DNA of 64,000 nt from Lithospermum erythrorhizon (taxonomy: Eukaryota; Streptophyta; Magnoliopsida; Boraginales; Boraginaceae), in the NCBI GenBank assembly GCA_019722365.1, contig JADFUC010000750.1, positions 992,001-1,056,000 on the forward strand, read 5' to 3'. This document shows, one piece after another, positions 1-12,840 of the stretch (positions within the stretch are counted from its first letter, which is position 1; each line of letters opens with the position of its first letter). The notes under the pieces were generated by a model that saw only the letters and a list, made by a program, of their open reading frames with translations, was not told where the DNA came from and searched no databases. The position numbers and the translations under genes were made by a program.

Positions 1-563
1 CTTGATATACGGTTAAATTTCATGCAGTTTTGCAGTATCTATGGAGGTTTGAATAAGGAATATTGTATGGTTTTGTTGGATTCTTGTATTGGAGGTTTGA
101 AACTACTGAAAACTGTGGAAGTAAAAGAAAAAGAAGGATAATGTATATTTGAAACTACACCATCTTAATTGTAATACTCCAAGGATATATTAATGCTTGT
201 TTTCAAGAAATCTGATGATATCATTGGATATTATATGGTCATATCATAAGCTTAGTTGATTAACTTATTGGAGTGTATGAAAATATATCCGCGTTAAATT
301 CGACTGCAATTGCTAGCCATCATCTTATTGAGGAAACTATGTACATTATCTTTTAGTTCTATACATTCCTGTGAGATTGTTCAGTTATGTGATATCGAAA
401 TGTGATACTATTGTATTGTCTGGTGAATTATTTATTCGATTATTTGATTCCTGGCTCTCTAATCCCCTGTTTTTAATATAGCATTTCACAAGGTGATACT
501 ATGAGTTGAGAACATGTTTTCCTTTTTGCTTACTAATAACTCGATTCGATGATTTGATTTCAG
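1..563 (+). other. Intron of the KUP1-type gene
   Basis: No exon of the transporter is visible here. The stretch is T-rich and ends in an acceptor (ttgatttcag) directly before the exon at 564. The first coding exon must lie left of the window. Confidence 0.6.
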
Positions 564-3500
564 GATTTAAAGAAGGCATCTTATGCATCTGTTCTCACAC
601 TAGCTTATCAAAGCCTTGGAGTTGTTTATGGTGATCTCAGTACCTCCCCCCTCTATGTATATAAGACCACATTCTCTGGAAAACTTGGCCTTCATGAGGA
701 CGATAATGAAGTTTATGGGGTACTATGTTTTATCTTCTGGACTTTTACAATTATTGCGCTGATCAAATACGTGTTCATTGTACTCTCAGCTGATGATAAC
801 GGTGAAGGTATATTTTGTCCTTTTGGGATCCTACTCTTCTACATTGCGGCTTATACACTTCCATTAGATTAATGTGGCAAGAAGCTAAATTGTTGGATAG
901 ATATTAGCAGTGGTCTTAGGCCAGCTTACAATTCATGCTGTTGATGTTGAATTTCAGGTGGAACCTTTGCATTATACTCCCTACTCACCAGGCATGCAAA
1001 ACTTGGCATTCTTCCTAATGAACAAGAAACGGATAGGGATTTGAAGGAGAGTACCATCTTAAAGTCTTTTTCTGAGAAGTGTCCAAAATTTCGCTTTGGG
1101 CTATTAATTTTTGTTCTGCTAGGGACCTGTATGACAATTGGTGATGGGGTATTTACACCAGCTATATCAGGTAAATTGATCAAATTACTTCATCACCTCA
1201 TCCTTTATATCTAATATGATTTCTGATAATTATTCCTACATTTTCTCATGGAACTAATATTTCCTGGAAATAAGGATGTCTGTGTGGAATATTGTCAGTC
1301 CTTTGTTTTATCATTTACGTTCTTATTGCCCACTTTATATTTGAAACAAATCTCTCATGTTTGAAAAGTCAATTTTACATAAGTTGGATGACTCCATCAT
1401 AAGGTATTGTTTTTTGTATCTTGTCATCTGAAGTAGTATATTTTGTTTTTTTGTATCAGTTCTGTCGGCCGTTTCAGGTGTTCAAGTGAAAGTAGAGAAA
1501 CTTCATGACAGTAAGTTAATTTCTAAAGACTTAAAAGCAAAGTTGAATGTTATTAAAAGCAAAATTTATTTTCCGCTATCATTTATTGCTTTTTTTTCTG
1601 TTTATTATATCTGAATTAGTATAAAATTATCAATCCTAAAGTTATTTATTTTCTTGGGCGGAACGATGTTGGATTCCTCCACTTGACTCTTGCTTCGTCA
1701 CTTCTACCAGATTATATGGTGATCATCTCATGTATCATACTGGTAGGGCTCTTTTCTATTCAGCACCGTGGAACAAGTAAAGTTGGTTTCTTGTTTGCCC
1801 CAATAGTTTTGGCGTGGCTTTTCAGCATTAGCAGCATTGGAGTTTTTAACATAATGAAATGGAACCCTCGTATACTTAGCGCTCTCTCTCCACATTACAT
1901 GTATAAGTTCCTGAGAGAAACTGGCCATGAAGGTTGGGTGTCCTTAGGAGGAGTTGTGCTTTCAATTACAGGTAAGTCTGCAACTCTTCTGCTATCGTAT
2001 TCTTGGTGGTGGCGGTGAGTCATTCACAGTTTAGGTCATTTCAGGTGTAGAGGCCATGTTTGCTGCTCTAGGTCACTTCTCCACATTGTCAATTAAGGTA
2101 GAGCTTTCAGAAAAAGATCACATGCATTCTTGATGATGACTTAAAATACAAGAAAAAGCTGTGTTCTGCAATATTTACTCTTTTAAATTTTTTGGTTCAT
2201 ATCCAGATTGCCTTCACTGCGTTGGTTTATCCCTGTTTAATGCTTGCGTATCTGGGGGAAGCTGCATATCTCTCGAAGCACCATGAAGATATCCAAACAA
2301 GTTTCTACAAGGCCATTCCAGGTAATAATTTTTCCATACAAACTCACATATATTATAGTGTTATGCCTAATTTGATCATGCAACCTCATGTGCAGAACCC
2401 GTATTCTGGCCAGTTTTTGTAGTTGCTACATTGGCAGCTGTGATTGGAAGCCAGGCAGCAATCTCAGCTACTTTTTCTATCATAAGCCAGTGCTCAGCCT
2501 TGCATTGCTTTCCACGTGTAAAAATTGTTCATACCTCAAGCAAGATATATGGTCAAATATATATACCGGAAGTGAACTGGATATTAATGTGCCTCTGTTT
2601 AGCTGTAACAATTGGATTGAGGGACACCAACAAGATAGGGCATGCTTATGGTAGTAATCTTAAACCTTGGTTCTTTTGTTTACACTCTAAATCACTCTCT
2701 TAGCCTTGTTCTATTTTGGAAATTGAACACTTTCCTGACTTTTGCAGGATTGGCGGTCACTATTGTAATGTTTATAACAACAATTTTGATGGCAATCGTC
2801 ATGATAATTGTTTGGAATAAGGCATTGATTGCAGCTGCTGCTTTTCTTGTCGTTTTTGGATCAGTGGAACTACTGTACATGACTGCTGCCTTCTATAAAG
2901 TTCCAGAAGGTGGTTGGATGTCTCTGCTTCTGTCATTTGTTTTTATGGTCATTTCGTTCTCATGGAATTATGGAACACTTAAGAAGCACCAATTTGATGA
3001 GGATAATAAGGTTTCAATGGACAGAATCCTATCTCTAGGACCTAGTCTTGGCATGGTTCGAGTTCCTGGAATTGGTCTTGTATATACCAATCTGACTACA
3101 GGCATACCAGCCATTTTCGGACACTTCGTGACAAATTTTCCTGCTTTCCATCAGGTCTTAATCTTTGTATGTGTGAAATCTGTCCAAGTTCCACCTGTTA
3201 GTGAAAATGACCGGTTCTTAATTATTAGGGTAGGCCCTAAAGAATTTGGCATGTATCGCTGCATTTTTAGGTTTGGTTACAAGGATCTACTACAGGAGAA
3301 TTATGACTTTGAGAACAGATTGGTGGCAGCAATCATACAATTTATAGAAAACGAAGGAGAAATTCAGGAAACATCTGCTATACAATCATCTGAAGGTTTT
3401 GGAAACTCACGTTCTGAAATCTTCATTGATCTTGCAAACAAATACGCCTGCCTAAATGGTGAAGAGAACTTGATGAGGTCTATAAACGATATCCAGGTAA

Positions 3501-3757
3501 TGCTATCCGATAATAGTCCTCTCGAGGGCTCTTCCTTGAAAGTCGAAACAGTGCACATCCTGAGAGCCAGAAAATCTGGAATGGCACATATCCTTGGGCA
3601 TTCTTATGCGAAAGCAAAAAAATCGACCTCAATTATAAAGAAGTTTGCTGTTGACATTGTTTATAACTTTCTGAGTCACAACTGCAGGGGACCAAATGTT
3701 ATTCTGAATGTGCCTCACACCTCTTTACTTGAAGTTGGTATGGTTTATCATGTCTAA
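564..3757 (+). CDS. KUP1: KUP/HAK/KT potassium transporter, KUP1-type (5' partial)
   Basis: Plasma-membrane K+ uptake transporter of the KUP/HAK/KT family (K_trans domain). Eight exons join in frame with GT-AG introns: 564-807, 958-1170, 1460-1510, 1711-1971, 2045-2097, 2207-2321, 2396-2650 and 2748-3757, giving 733 residues to the TAA stop. The first full exon starts D-L-K-K and carries the family hallmark [20 protein letters not shown]. Later signatures are [50 protein letters not shown] and the C-terminal [14 protein letters not shown]. Exon boundaries and wording fit Arabidopsis KUP1 best, compared from memory. The start codon and a short N-terminus (about 20 residues in relatives) are missing; positions 1-563 read as intron. 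A stretch of roughly 40 residues near 3340-3560 is longer than in the Arabidopsis protein. No frameshift is seen, so the gene is probably functional if the first exon is intact. Confidence 0.95.
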
Positions 3758-4324
3758 GATCAACGTGGTACAGTACGCGGTCTGCTGGAAAGCGTTGGTC
3801 TAAATATTCTGCTCTCTAAATGAAACGGGATGTTCAGGTTCATAGAGGTAAACACCTATTTAGTACACCAGCGCCTTAGAGCTTCTGAGATCAGTCAGTG
3901 GCAAATGGTTGAAATCAAGATTGAGAAGCAAAGAGTGCAAACCATTATAATTCTTGCTGTTTATATACAGAAATCTTTCATTACATGGTGAACATTTTCT
4001 CAACTCATGGTTTTGGTGGATTGAAGAATGTACAATTGTTATCAAGTGATCAAATACATATGTAGTAGCTGTAAACACTATACTATATGTACATAGAACA
4101 AAGTATAAATGTTTTTTTGTTTTGTTGTTGGACATAAAATCAAATCTGATTTGTCACTTTATTAAGGCTCATAATTAATTTCCGTAACATACTAACTAAA
4201 AGGAATACATTTAATTTAACCAATTAAATGGAAAGCCTCCTTCACAAGCAAACCAACAAAAAAACAAGAAATCAGCAAATCCTCATAATCCTCCTTTTTT
4301 TACGAATCATCACAAATAAATACC

Positions 4325-4334
4325 TATATAAATA
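4325..4334 (+). promoter_or_regulatory. TATA box of the pyruvate decarboxylase gene
   Basis: TATATAAATA lies about 100 bp before the PDC start codon at 4430, in an otherwise mixed-composition 5' region. That spacing is usual for a plant core promoter with a short 5' UTR. The transcription start itself is not visible. Confidence 0.6.
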
Positions 4335-4429
4335 CCATCACAACTATCAATTCTTCCTCACACTAACTAGTAAAGCTACCTCTTTGACAAAAGGAGAAAG
4401 ACAAAAAAAGAAAAAGAAAAAACATTATT

Positions 4430-7411
4430 ATGGATACCATGTTAAGCTCTCCAGAATCATGCACCACTACAAACGACAACGTTGCATGTCCAAATGTCAA
4501 CGACACAACCTCCCCCGACAACATTGTCGACGCCCCTGACGCTACCTTAGGCCGCCACATTGCCCGTAGGCTGGTCCAAATTGGCGTCAGCGACGTTTTC
4601 TCGGTCCCCGGGGACTTTAACCTAACACTTCTTGATCACCTCATTGCAGAGCCTGGTTTAGCCAACATTGGTTGCTGCAATGAGCTCAATGCAGGCTATG
4701 CAGCGGATGGTTACGCCAGGGCACGCGGAGTTGGGGCATGTGTTGTTACATTCACTGTTGGGGGACTTAGTGTTATTAATGCTATTGCAGGGGCTTATAG
4801 TGAAAATCTTCCTGTTATTGTTATTGTTGGAGGACCTAATTCTAATGACTTTGGGACTAATAGGATATTGCACCATACTATAGGCTTGGCTGATTTTAGC
4901 CAAGAGCTTAGGTGTTTCCAAACTGTTACTTGCTATCAGGTATGCTTCAATAATTTTTGTGTGTATTTCTATACTTTGATTGTGTTTTATCGGTTGGATA
5001 TCGAGTCTGAATTAGGTTCTTAAACATAAATATTTTGAATGATATTAAAATATCGAGTCTGAATTAGGTTCTTAAGAACAAATATTTTTTGAACGATTTT
5101 AAATAATTTCTTGGTTACTAACTTACTATATTGATCTATAATGTATGTTTTTTAATTAATTGGGTTTCTTGACAATCTTTTTTGCCATATGACTCATAGT
5201 TTTACAATTTGTGATGTTGATTAGGCTGTGGTAAACAACTTGGAAGATGCACATGAACAAATAGATAGAGCCATTTCGACAGCATTGAAAGAGAGCAAGC
5301 CTGTTTACATTAGTATCAGTTGTAACTTGCCTGCTATTCCTCATCCAACTTTCACCAGAGAACCTATTCCGTTTTCCATTACTCCAAGGTTATTCACCAC
5401 CTCACACTCATTTTTTAAATCTCTTGCTCCAAATGCAAGTTTTATTGTAAAGTTAGGGGCTCGGATTCTCTTTACTTGAATTCATGATTCCTGTAAACGA
5501 GCCAAAACATACCGAACTATGGTAGTTTGACTCGTCTCGGTTCAAGTCAACCATGAAAATGAAACTTGACTTGGCTCGAAATAATATGGACTATTACAAT
5601 ATAAGACTTACATACTCCGTATAAGATATATATTGATTTATGTCGAACATTCAACATTCAGCATTCTGCTCGGTTGCATTACATAGAGTTAAACTTTTGA
5701 GTTGAAATTTTCGAGACAAACTGTGCGAAACCTTAAATTCGAATTGGCTCGTTTACATTGCTCTCCTAATCCCTTGGGTTACGTCTCCCAGCATAACATT
5801 TGAACTTTTTGTTCACTGTCATGCAGACAAAGCAATAGGAAAGGTCTAAAAGCAGCTGTGGAAGCAGCAGTAACATTCTTGAACAAAGGAGTGAAACCAG
5901 TCCTAATTGGAGGTCCAAAACTCAGAGTTTCCAAAGCCTCCCCTGCATTTACTGAACTAGCTGATGCTTGTGGTTACCCTGTAGCTGTAATGCCATCTGC
6001 TAAAGGGATGGTACCAGAGAACCACCCTAACTTCATTGGCACATATTGGGGAGCCGTAAGCACCCCTTTCTGTTCAGAGATTGTTGAATCAGCAGACACC
6101 TACTTATTTGCGGGACCAATCTTCAATGACTATAGCTCAGTTGGGTACTCACTCTTACTCAAGAAGGAGAAGGCGGTTATCGTGCAGCCTGATAGAGTGG
6201 TGATAGGGAATGGACCAACTTTTGGATGTGTGTTGATGAAAGATTTCCTGCAAGAACTAGCAAAGAAGATCAAGAGGAACACAACTGCTCAGGATAACTA
6301 TAGGCGCATTTTTGTCCCCGAAGGGAAACCTCTTAGATGTGAGCCAGGGGACTCAGCTGTGATTGCTGAGACAGGAGATTCTTGGTTCAATTGCCAGAAG
6401 TTGAAGTTACCTGAAGGCTGTGGGTAGGTGAAAATTCCTAGAAATTTGTCTTGTTTTCATGTCTAAGAAGTCAAAGATTTTATATGTTCTAGCTATTGTA
6501 TATATAATGAAATATATCAGAATGGAACATTTCACTACCTATTATTGTGAAGTAGTAGATAGTATTTGTACTTCACTCTTTTGTTAATTCAGCCTCCTTG
6601 TTATCATAGGGTTAAGGATGCGTATTATCCTACCCCTTCATCCACTTAGGACAACAAGAACTAAAGTTGGTTTTTTCAGGTATGAGTTTCAAATGCAATA
6701 TGGATCAATTGGCTGGTCTGTTGGTGCTACATTAGGCTATGCTCAGTCTGTGCTTGATAAGAGGGTTATTGCTTGCATTGGTGATGGAAGCTTTCAGGTA
6801 TTTAAATCGGGTTAATAAAAATTACCAATTCATCAAAAAGCTTTGAACTGTTGAATAAGAGAGAAAGCTTTAGGTTTGTAAAAATGATGCTGAAATAGAC
6901 AATGTTGTTGGCAGGTAACAGCACAAGATGTGTCGACAATGATCCGGTGCAACCAAAATACCATAATTTTCTTGATAAACAATGGTGGATACACCATAGA
7001 GGTTGAAATTCATGATGGACCATACAATGTCATCAAGAACTGGGATTACACTGCATTTGTTGAAGCTATTTGCAATGGAGAAGGCAACTGCTGGACTGCA
7101 AAGGTATATATATCTTTTTACCAACCAACAGTTTAAAAAACATAAGTTTTCCTATTATAGACTGAAGCAGTTTAATATTCTCTAAAAGAGATTTTTAATA
7201 CCTGTAATGAACTTGGAAATTCAAAACGTTCTTGCAACAGGTAAGAACTGAAGAAGAGCTCATAGAAGCAATCGATACAGCATCAGGAGAGAAGAAAGAT
7301 TGCCTTTGCTTCATTGAAGTGATTTGTCACAGAGATGACACTAGCAAAGAACTCCTTGAATGGGGATCCAGGGTCTCATCCGCAAATAGCCGCCCACCAA
7401 ATCCTCAGTGA
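4430..7411 (+). CDS. PDC: Pyruvate decarboxylase (EC 4.1.1.1)
   Basis: Cytosolic, thiamine-diphosphate-dependent enzyme converting pyruvate to acetaldehyde and CO2, the first step of ethanol fermentation. Six exons join in frame: 4430-4939, 5225-5388, 5827-6423, 6680-6797, 6915-7103 and 7241-7411, giving 582 aa, close to the usual plant length of about 600. The N-terminal TPP-binding half has the [15 protein letters not shown] and [17 protein letters not shown] segments, which include the catalytic Glu. The middle domain has [10 protein letters not shown]. The C-terminal domain has the ThDP/Mg motif GDGSFQ followed by INNGGY. The protein ends [24 protein letters not shown], as in plant PDCs. 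The ATG is the first in frame after the TATA box and opens with a poorly conserved, Asn/Thr-rich leader. Plant PDC genes are typically induced by low oxygen, but no specific element was assigned here. Confidence 0.97.
4999..5102 (+). repeat. 52-bp tandem duplication in PDC intron 1
   Basis: Two adjacent copies (4999-5050 and 5051-5102) share the start tatcgagtctgaattaggtt and then diverge modestly. The duplication lies wholly within intron 1 and does not touch splice sites. Confidence 0.8.
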
Positions 7412-9401
7412 AAATTGATGATAAATGACAGATGAATTTGAATGCAGCAAATTATTAGAAAGTATGAATTATATCATTCAATCAATCATTTAATTGTTTG
7501 AAGTAGACATAGTTGGGTGTGATGATCAAACAACTAATATTATTTAAGTGATTTCTTGAGTAGAAAAGAAGTAAAGAACTGAATGAGGATAATAAAACAG
7601 AAATCATACTTCCCTTCTTCTAAGAAAATGTACCCATATAATTGAAAGGACCCCAGTATTACTTTACTCAAGCTACCTTCCTAAAGACAATTAAAGACCT
7701 TACAGATCAAATTCTTTCATATTCGACAAGACATTAAATCACAGCTAGCAAGTTGTAGATCAATCAATCAATCAACTACTTAAAGAGAAAAATCAGAACT
7801 GCCCTTTAAGAGAAGGTGAATGTGAACTGAGACTACGTTTTCAACCCGTTGCTGCAACCGGAGAAGGATACTTTCAGTATTTCCATTTCTTCAGGTCTTC
7901 CATTACCATCAAGATGAACTGTAACTGAATTAGGATACATGATCTTAAAATTCTAAATTCAAGGCCTTATTTAGTACCGACATTGACTCATTGAGGTTTC
8001 AAAGGCTTCCCATGTATCGTTCTCTACTATGCTATGAGGCCATGAGGGCATATTGATTACTAAGAACTCATAGTACTTTTGAAAACATCAACTTGGTCGA
8101 ATTCTATACAGTAATAACTCACATTAATCGTTGAGGGTTAGGGGTTACACAAGCAGTTGTCGACTCAATGGTGAGCAACTGAGCATGCAGTTCCAAACAA
8201 GATTTTAGAAGGGTAGTCGCTAACAAATTAATTTGTGCAGTAAATTATAACAGAGTGGTGATTATCAATCGATGTAATTTATCAGCCTAAAGTGGATTTT
8301 GATTATCAACATTGTAGAAACTACACAGCATCATGCTCGGTTATAGGTTCAAGCATCAATCCTAGTATAGCAATGAGATGAATTTACCTAGTAAAATTTA
8401 CTACTATAAGATTACTACTCAATTCAATAATCCTTGAACTTCACCCTTAGCCATACAATTATAATTTTTCTTAAACAGCCTTTGAGTAGTTGGCTGTGTA
8501 TGAAAAGTAGGAGTAGGATAAATAAAAGAGTAGAAAGATGGACTGAATTCTGGTGGTCTGCACCTCTCAGCCCTCTTCTTTCACTTTCAGTTTGCACTGT
8601 CAACATCTATCACTTTGCTGATTTTTAATTACCTCCACTTGACTACTTTCCTACTTTTTTGATTGCTTCACAAGCAAAGAATAATGTCCATGTGCATTTT
8701 AATGGGGGCAAATGAAAACTTGACTCCTAGAAAGATCTTTGGAATGATAACAAGATGGACTTTTAATCCCAAAGCTCCAAAGTTCAGATCCCCCAAACTT
8801 GGGCAAATAGGAAGATGACACACACAACATCTGGAGATGAATTTTGTAATCAATTAAATTCCACAGGTCATAGGAGCAGATCAATGAGCAAGAGAATAGT
8901 GGTGTACAAATTAGATTTTTAACTAATTTTTTGTTCAAATTTAGTTATTTAAATATAACATAGCCGGAAAAATATACATTATAACTTATAAGTGTTATAA
9001 TAATCAATATAGTAACCCATAAAATAAGTACAACATTCATTTTTAAGATTGGTGTAATAATAGTGTATGAGATTAAGTATTCACAAATAAAGTTAAATGT
9101 TCTAAACCTATAAGAAAGTAACATCATGAGAAAATTAGATGGTACATTAGCACCTAACACTTCCAAACGAAGGGCTCAAGATCATAAGTACAATTAGATA
9201 GATACCAATGGGCCACTGTAAACATCACTTCACTTGAAAGATGAAGGCAGTGTAAGAAAATTTGATTGCTCAAGAATAATTAAGCCTATCAATCAAGCTT
9301 ACATTTTACTTCAAAAGAAATGCAGTGCACATCAAAGAAAAGCCAGATCAAATATGACTGTTTCTAACCTCTTTGTTCACTCACTTGTAATAAGCTAAAC
9401 G
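7412..9401. other. Intergenic region between PDC and the CHUP1-like gene
   Basis: No complete gene is recognised. Two short open stretches on the - strand (around 7830-7930 and 7960-8060) have slightly coding-like wording. They lack convincing upstream exons, starts or family identity. The rest is AT-rich sequence containing the PDC 3' region and the CHUP1-like promoter. Confidence 0.5.
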
Positions 9402-11312
9402 ATGGCATCCAACGCAGAAAGAGTCTCCTTCCAGTCCAGAGTTCATCATCTGGAGAGGGAAAATCAAGAATTGAGGCAAGAAGTGTTTAGGTTGAAAACT
9501 CAGATAAATACACTTAAAGCTCATGATATTGAGAGGAGAACTACCCTATGGAAGAAATTGCAGAGTTCTATAGATAGTAAGGTTGCAGATATATCTTTCA
9601 AGAAACCAACTTTACCACTGGAATTTTCAGAAACTGAAAATTTGAAAGACAAACCAGATCTCTCTGTATTAGCTGTCAACAAGGGCAGACCAACTGCACC
9701 ACAGAAGCCGCCCCCAAGTTCCAACAATGCTATCAACAAGGAAACATATAGGACTAAGACGCAGACTCCACCAGTAACAGCACCTACACCTACACCACCA
9801 CCTCCTCCTGTTCCGCCAAAACTAGGAGGCAGATCGAAGCCTGTGCGCCGTGTGCCAGAGGTAATTGAATTTTATCGCTTACTCATGAAGAAAGATGTCC
9901 AAAAGGAGAATAAAAGCAATGCGACTGGAACCATGCAAGCCATCAATCCCCGGAACATGATTGGAGAGATTGAAAATCGTTCAACCTATCTTTTAGCAGT
10001 AAGTATGATACTCTGCAATATGGTCTATAAACAACTTTTTCTTTATAAAAGATCAAGCAATACCTGTCTCAGCCTCTCATGCATCAAATCCACATTACTA
10101 GAAATAGTTAACATGGATCATCACCAGATTCTTTGCAGTAACTAATAAACAGATCAAAGCTGGATACTTACTAACATCAAGAATTTGTTCTTTACAGATT
10201 AAAGCTGATGTGGAATCACATGAAGAGTTCATTAATTACTTATCAAGAGAAGTGGAGAAAGCATCATTCTCAGATATTTCAGAAGTGGAGCCATTTGTGA
10301 AATGGCTTGATAGTGAATTATCTTGCCTTGTTGATGAGAGGGCTGTTCTAAAACACTTCCCTCAGTGGCCAGAAAGAAAAGCCGACACGTTAAAAGAGGC
10401 TGCTTGCAGCTTCAGAGAGCTGAAGAGCCTTGAATTAGAGGTTTTATCATTTAAGGATAATCCCAAACAACTGTTAAACCAATCTCTCAGAACAATGCTG
10501 GGGTTACAAGACAGGTGAGCACGTAAAACACAATATTTTTTTCGTACAGGAAATAAAGTATAGAGATGACTGACAAGCTGAGAGTACATGGATGCAGGTT
10601 GGAGAGAAGCATCAGCGACATTGAGAAGGTTAGGGAAGGGACAAGTAAACGATACCGAGAATTTCACATCCCTTGGGATTGGATGTTGGACACAGGCATG
10701 ATTGGCTGCGTAAGTTGCATTAAGCATAAACCTTCTATGTTATGCAGGAGTATGATTTTTACTTCAATCATGAAATTTAAGCACTTATTAAAGAAGAAAT
10801 GTTCTTACATGCAAGTGCCGATTTAAATCTATAATCACAAATAGATTTGCTGATAGAAGAAAATTACCTATACATCTGCAGGTGAAAATAAGCTCACTGG
10901 CATTAGCAAAACAATTCATAGAGAGAATAACCAAGGAGTTACAGAGTAATGAACCTGCTCAAGACGAGGATCTCTTGCGCCAGGGTGTACGTTTTGCATA
11001 TAGGGTTCACCAAGTGAGTTAAGACATACAATAGTTTCTATCAAAATTTTGAACATGTCATCTTACAAGGAAATGGCTTGGCTAGCACGGAGTACCTTTA
11101 CTCTGAACAGTACATCATTACAGAAGTCTCAAAGATAGCTAAACACCACAGTTTTTCTTTCATAATTATCTAAACACCACTTCAGTTATTATTTTGACTA
11201 ACCAGAAAACCTGCAAACTCCCGCCATCCAGTTTGCAGGTGGTTTTGATGCAGAAACCACTCGTGCATTTGAACTGCTTAGACAACAAGGAACACATCAT
11301 CGAAAGCTGTAG
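9402..11312 (+). CDS. CHUP1/IPGA1-family protein
   Basis: Member of the plant CHUP1-like family. CHUP1 itself anchors chloroplasts to actin, and the related IPGA1 associates with microtubules. Five exons join in frame: 9402-9998, 10198-10514, 10598-10709, 10882-11013 and 11232-11312, giving 412 aa. Residues about 10-45 form a coiled coil (HLERENQELRQEVFRLKTQI). A proline-rich stretch follows at about 120-145 (TPTPPPPPVPPK). The conserved C-terminal CHUP1 region includes RRVPEVIEFYRLLMKKD, EVEPFVKWLDSELS, FHIPWDWMLDTGM and RFAYRVHQFAGGFDAET. It lacks the N-terminal hydrophobic segment and the long N-terminal coiled coil that place true CHUP1 on the chloroplast envelope, so it belongs with the shorter family members. 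Whether it binds actin, microtubules or neither cannot be told from sequence. Confidence 0.87.
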
Positions 11313-12252
11313 AAACCTCATCAAAGTGATTCAAACATGTAAACAAAGCACATACTTAGAGAGCTAACAGCTTATAAGTTACAAGGAAATGATTGAAGGT
11401 TGCTGACAGCATGCCATAGCCATCAATGAGTGTGTTCTTGAAGGAGTAGGAGCAACAACTTTGCCTGCTTTACCTCTAAATTTTTAATCTCCACATTTAA
11501 AGCAAGGAGTCACATCTCGTGTTTTGCGCCACATTTAGAGTGGATTGTATCTTCTGCTGTTAGTAGATTGCCATAATGATGACATTATGCTCAGATCTTT
11601 CCATGAAGTAAAAGAATTTGCCAATATAAAATATACCCTTATAAACAAGACATTGAAATACAAGACAAAAAACCAATGTATAGAGTGCATTTTTTTTTAC
11701 CAAACTCCTGAGAGCTTAGAATGCATTTTCTGAATGAATTCTTAATTTCATTCCAAAGGTGACAGACAACAAGAATAACATCTTCAATCCCAAATTTTCA
11801 TACTCAGAATTCTCAGATCATGGCCAATTTATACATTCTCGGGGCTTCTGAACGCACAGACCATCACCTTACCAAAAAGGCCAATAGATTACTTATCAAC
11901 CAGCATTCTCAGTCATACAATAAACAATTCACCTTTATATCATAACCATTTCTTCTGGTAATAAGGCAAATAGATTAAATGCTTGAGAAGTAAATGCATA
12001 AACAAACAATAATTAAAATCGAAACCCATCAACTTAAATTTAGAAACCATTACAATAATGTATTCTCAATAGATTCAAAACATAAATCTATAAACCTAAA
12101 ACAACATGAAACGAAAGAGATTTAAAGGGAAATGCACGCTCCTCAGACGAAAACTACTGACGATGAGTTGATGGGGTGTTTTACTTGGATCTCTGTCTCA
12201 TCTTTCGACGCTTCCTCTTCAACCTCCTCATTCTCTTCTTCTTCCACTATGA
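11313..12252. other. Gene-free region downstream of the CHUP1-like gene
   Basis: This is 3' flanking sequence with no recognised gene. Between about 12155 and 12250 the - strand reads an acidic Glu-rich frame ending in TGA, which abuts the 60-bp repeat array. It is treated as a finding rather than as a gene. Confidence 0.5.
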
Positions 12253-12840
12253 CAACCAACCCATAAACTTGATCAGAAACCAAACAAATAAAACCAAAAC
12301 TAACAACTACAACAATAAAAAATTAATCTTTATCAGAAACCAAATAAATCAAACCAAAACTAACAACTATAACAATAAAGCAATAAACTTTATCATAAAC
12401 AAAATAAATCAAACCAAAACTAACAAATATAACAATAAAAAATTAATCTTTATCAGAAACCAAATAAATCAAACCAAAACTAACAACTATAACAATAAAG
12501 CCATAAACTTTATCATAAACAAATTAAATCAAACCAAAACTAACAATAAAGCCATAAACTTTATCATAAAACAAAATAAATCAAACATAAACTAACACAT
12601 ATAACAATATAACCATAATCTTTATCAGAAACCAAATAAGTCAAATCAAAACAAACAACTATAGCAGTAAGACAATTAACATTATCAAAAACCAAATAAA
12701 TCAAACATAAACTAAAAACTATAACAATAAAACCATAATCTTTATCAGCAACCAAATAAATCAAACCAAAACTAACAACTATAACAATAAACCCATAAAC
12801 ATTATGAGAAACTAAACATATCAACTAAGAACAAACAATT
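12253..12840. repeat. 60-bp tandem repeat (about ten units) with a 120-bp higher-order period
   Basis: About ten head-to-tail units of roughly 60 bp, each containing aaatcaaaccaaaactaaca, then ataacaataaa, then tttatcagaaacc. Two units (about 12310-12369 and 12430-12489) are identical as read, and the units between them resemble each other. This gives an AB-AB dimer pattern of 120 bp over part of the array. One unit is about 9-10 bp short. Because 60 is divisible by three, long frames stay open on both strands: + 12176-12595 (Asn/Lys-rich) and - 12564-12824 (hydrophobic). Neither is called a gene. Confidence 0.9.

Noticed and set aside
7830..8060. Possible terminal exons of a - strand gene (frames ending LKT and CRY)
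   Set aside because: Wording looks coding-like, but no upstream exon, start codon or family could be found in 8.1-9.4 kb. The acceptors are weak.
8424..8606. 60-codon - frame with a hydrophobic stretch
   Set aside because: Short and without homologous features. A parallel open frame on the other strand suggests chance.
12176..12595. 139-codon + frame through the 60-bp repeats
   Set aside because: It is low-complexity Asn/Lys-rich repetition produced by a unit length divisible by three. There is no family match and no splice or promoter context.
12564..12824. 86-codon - frame through the same repeats
   Set aside because: Same cause. It also does not begin at a supported start and is interrupted by units with stops. 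Kept only as a finding.
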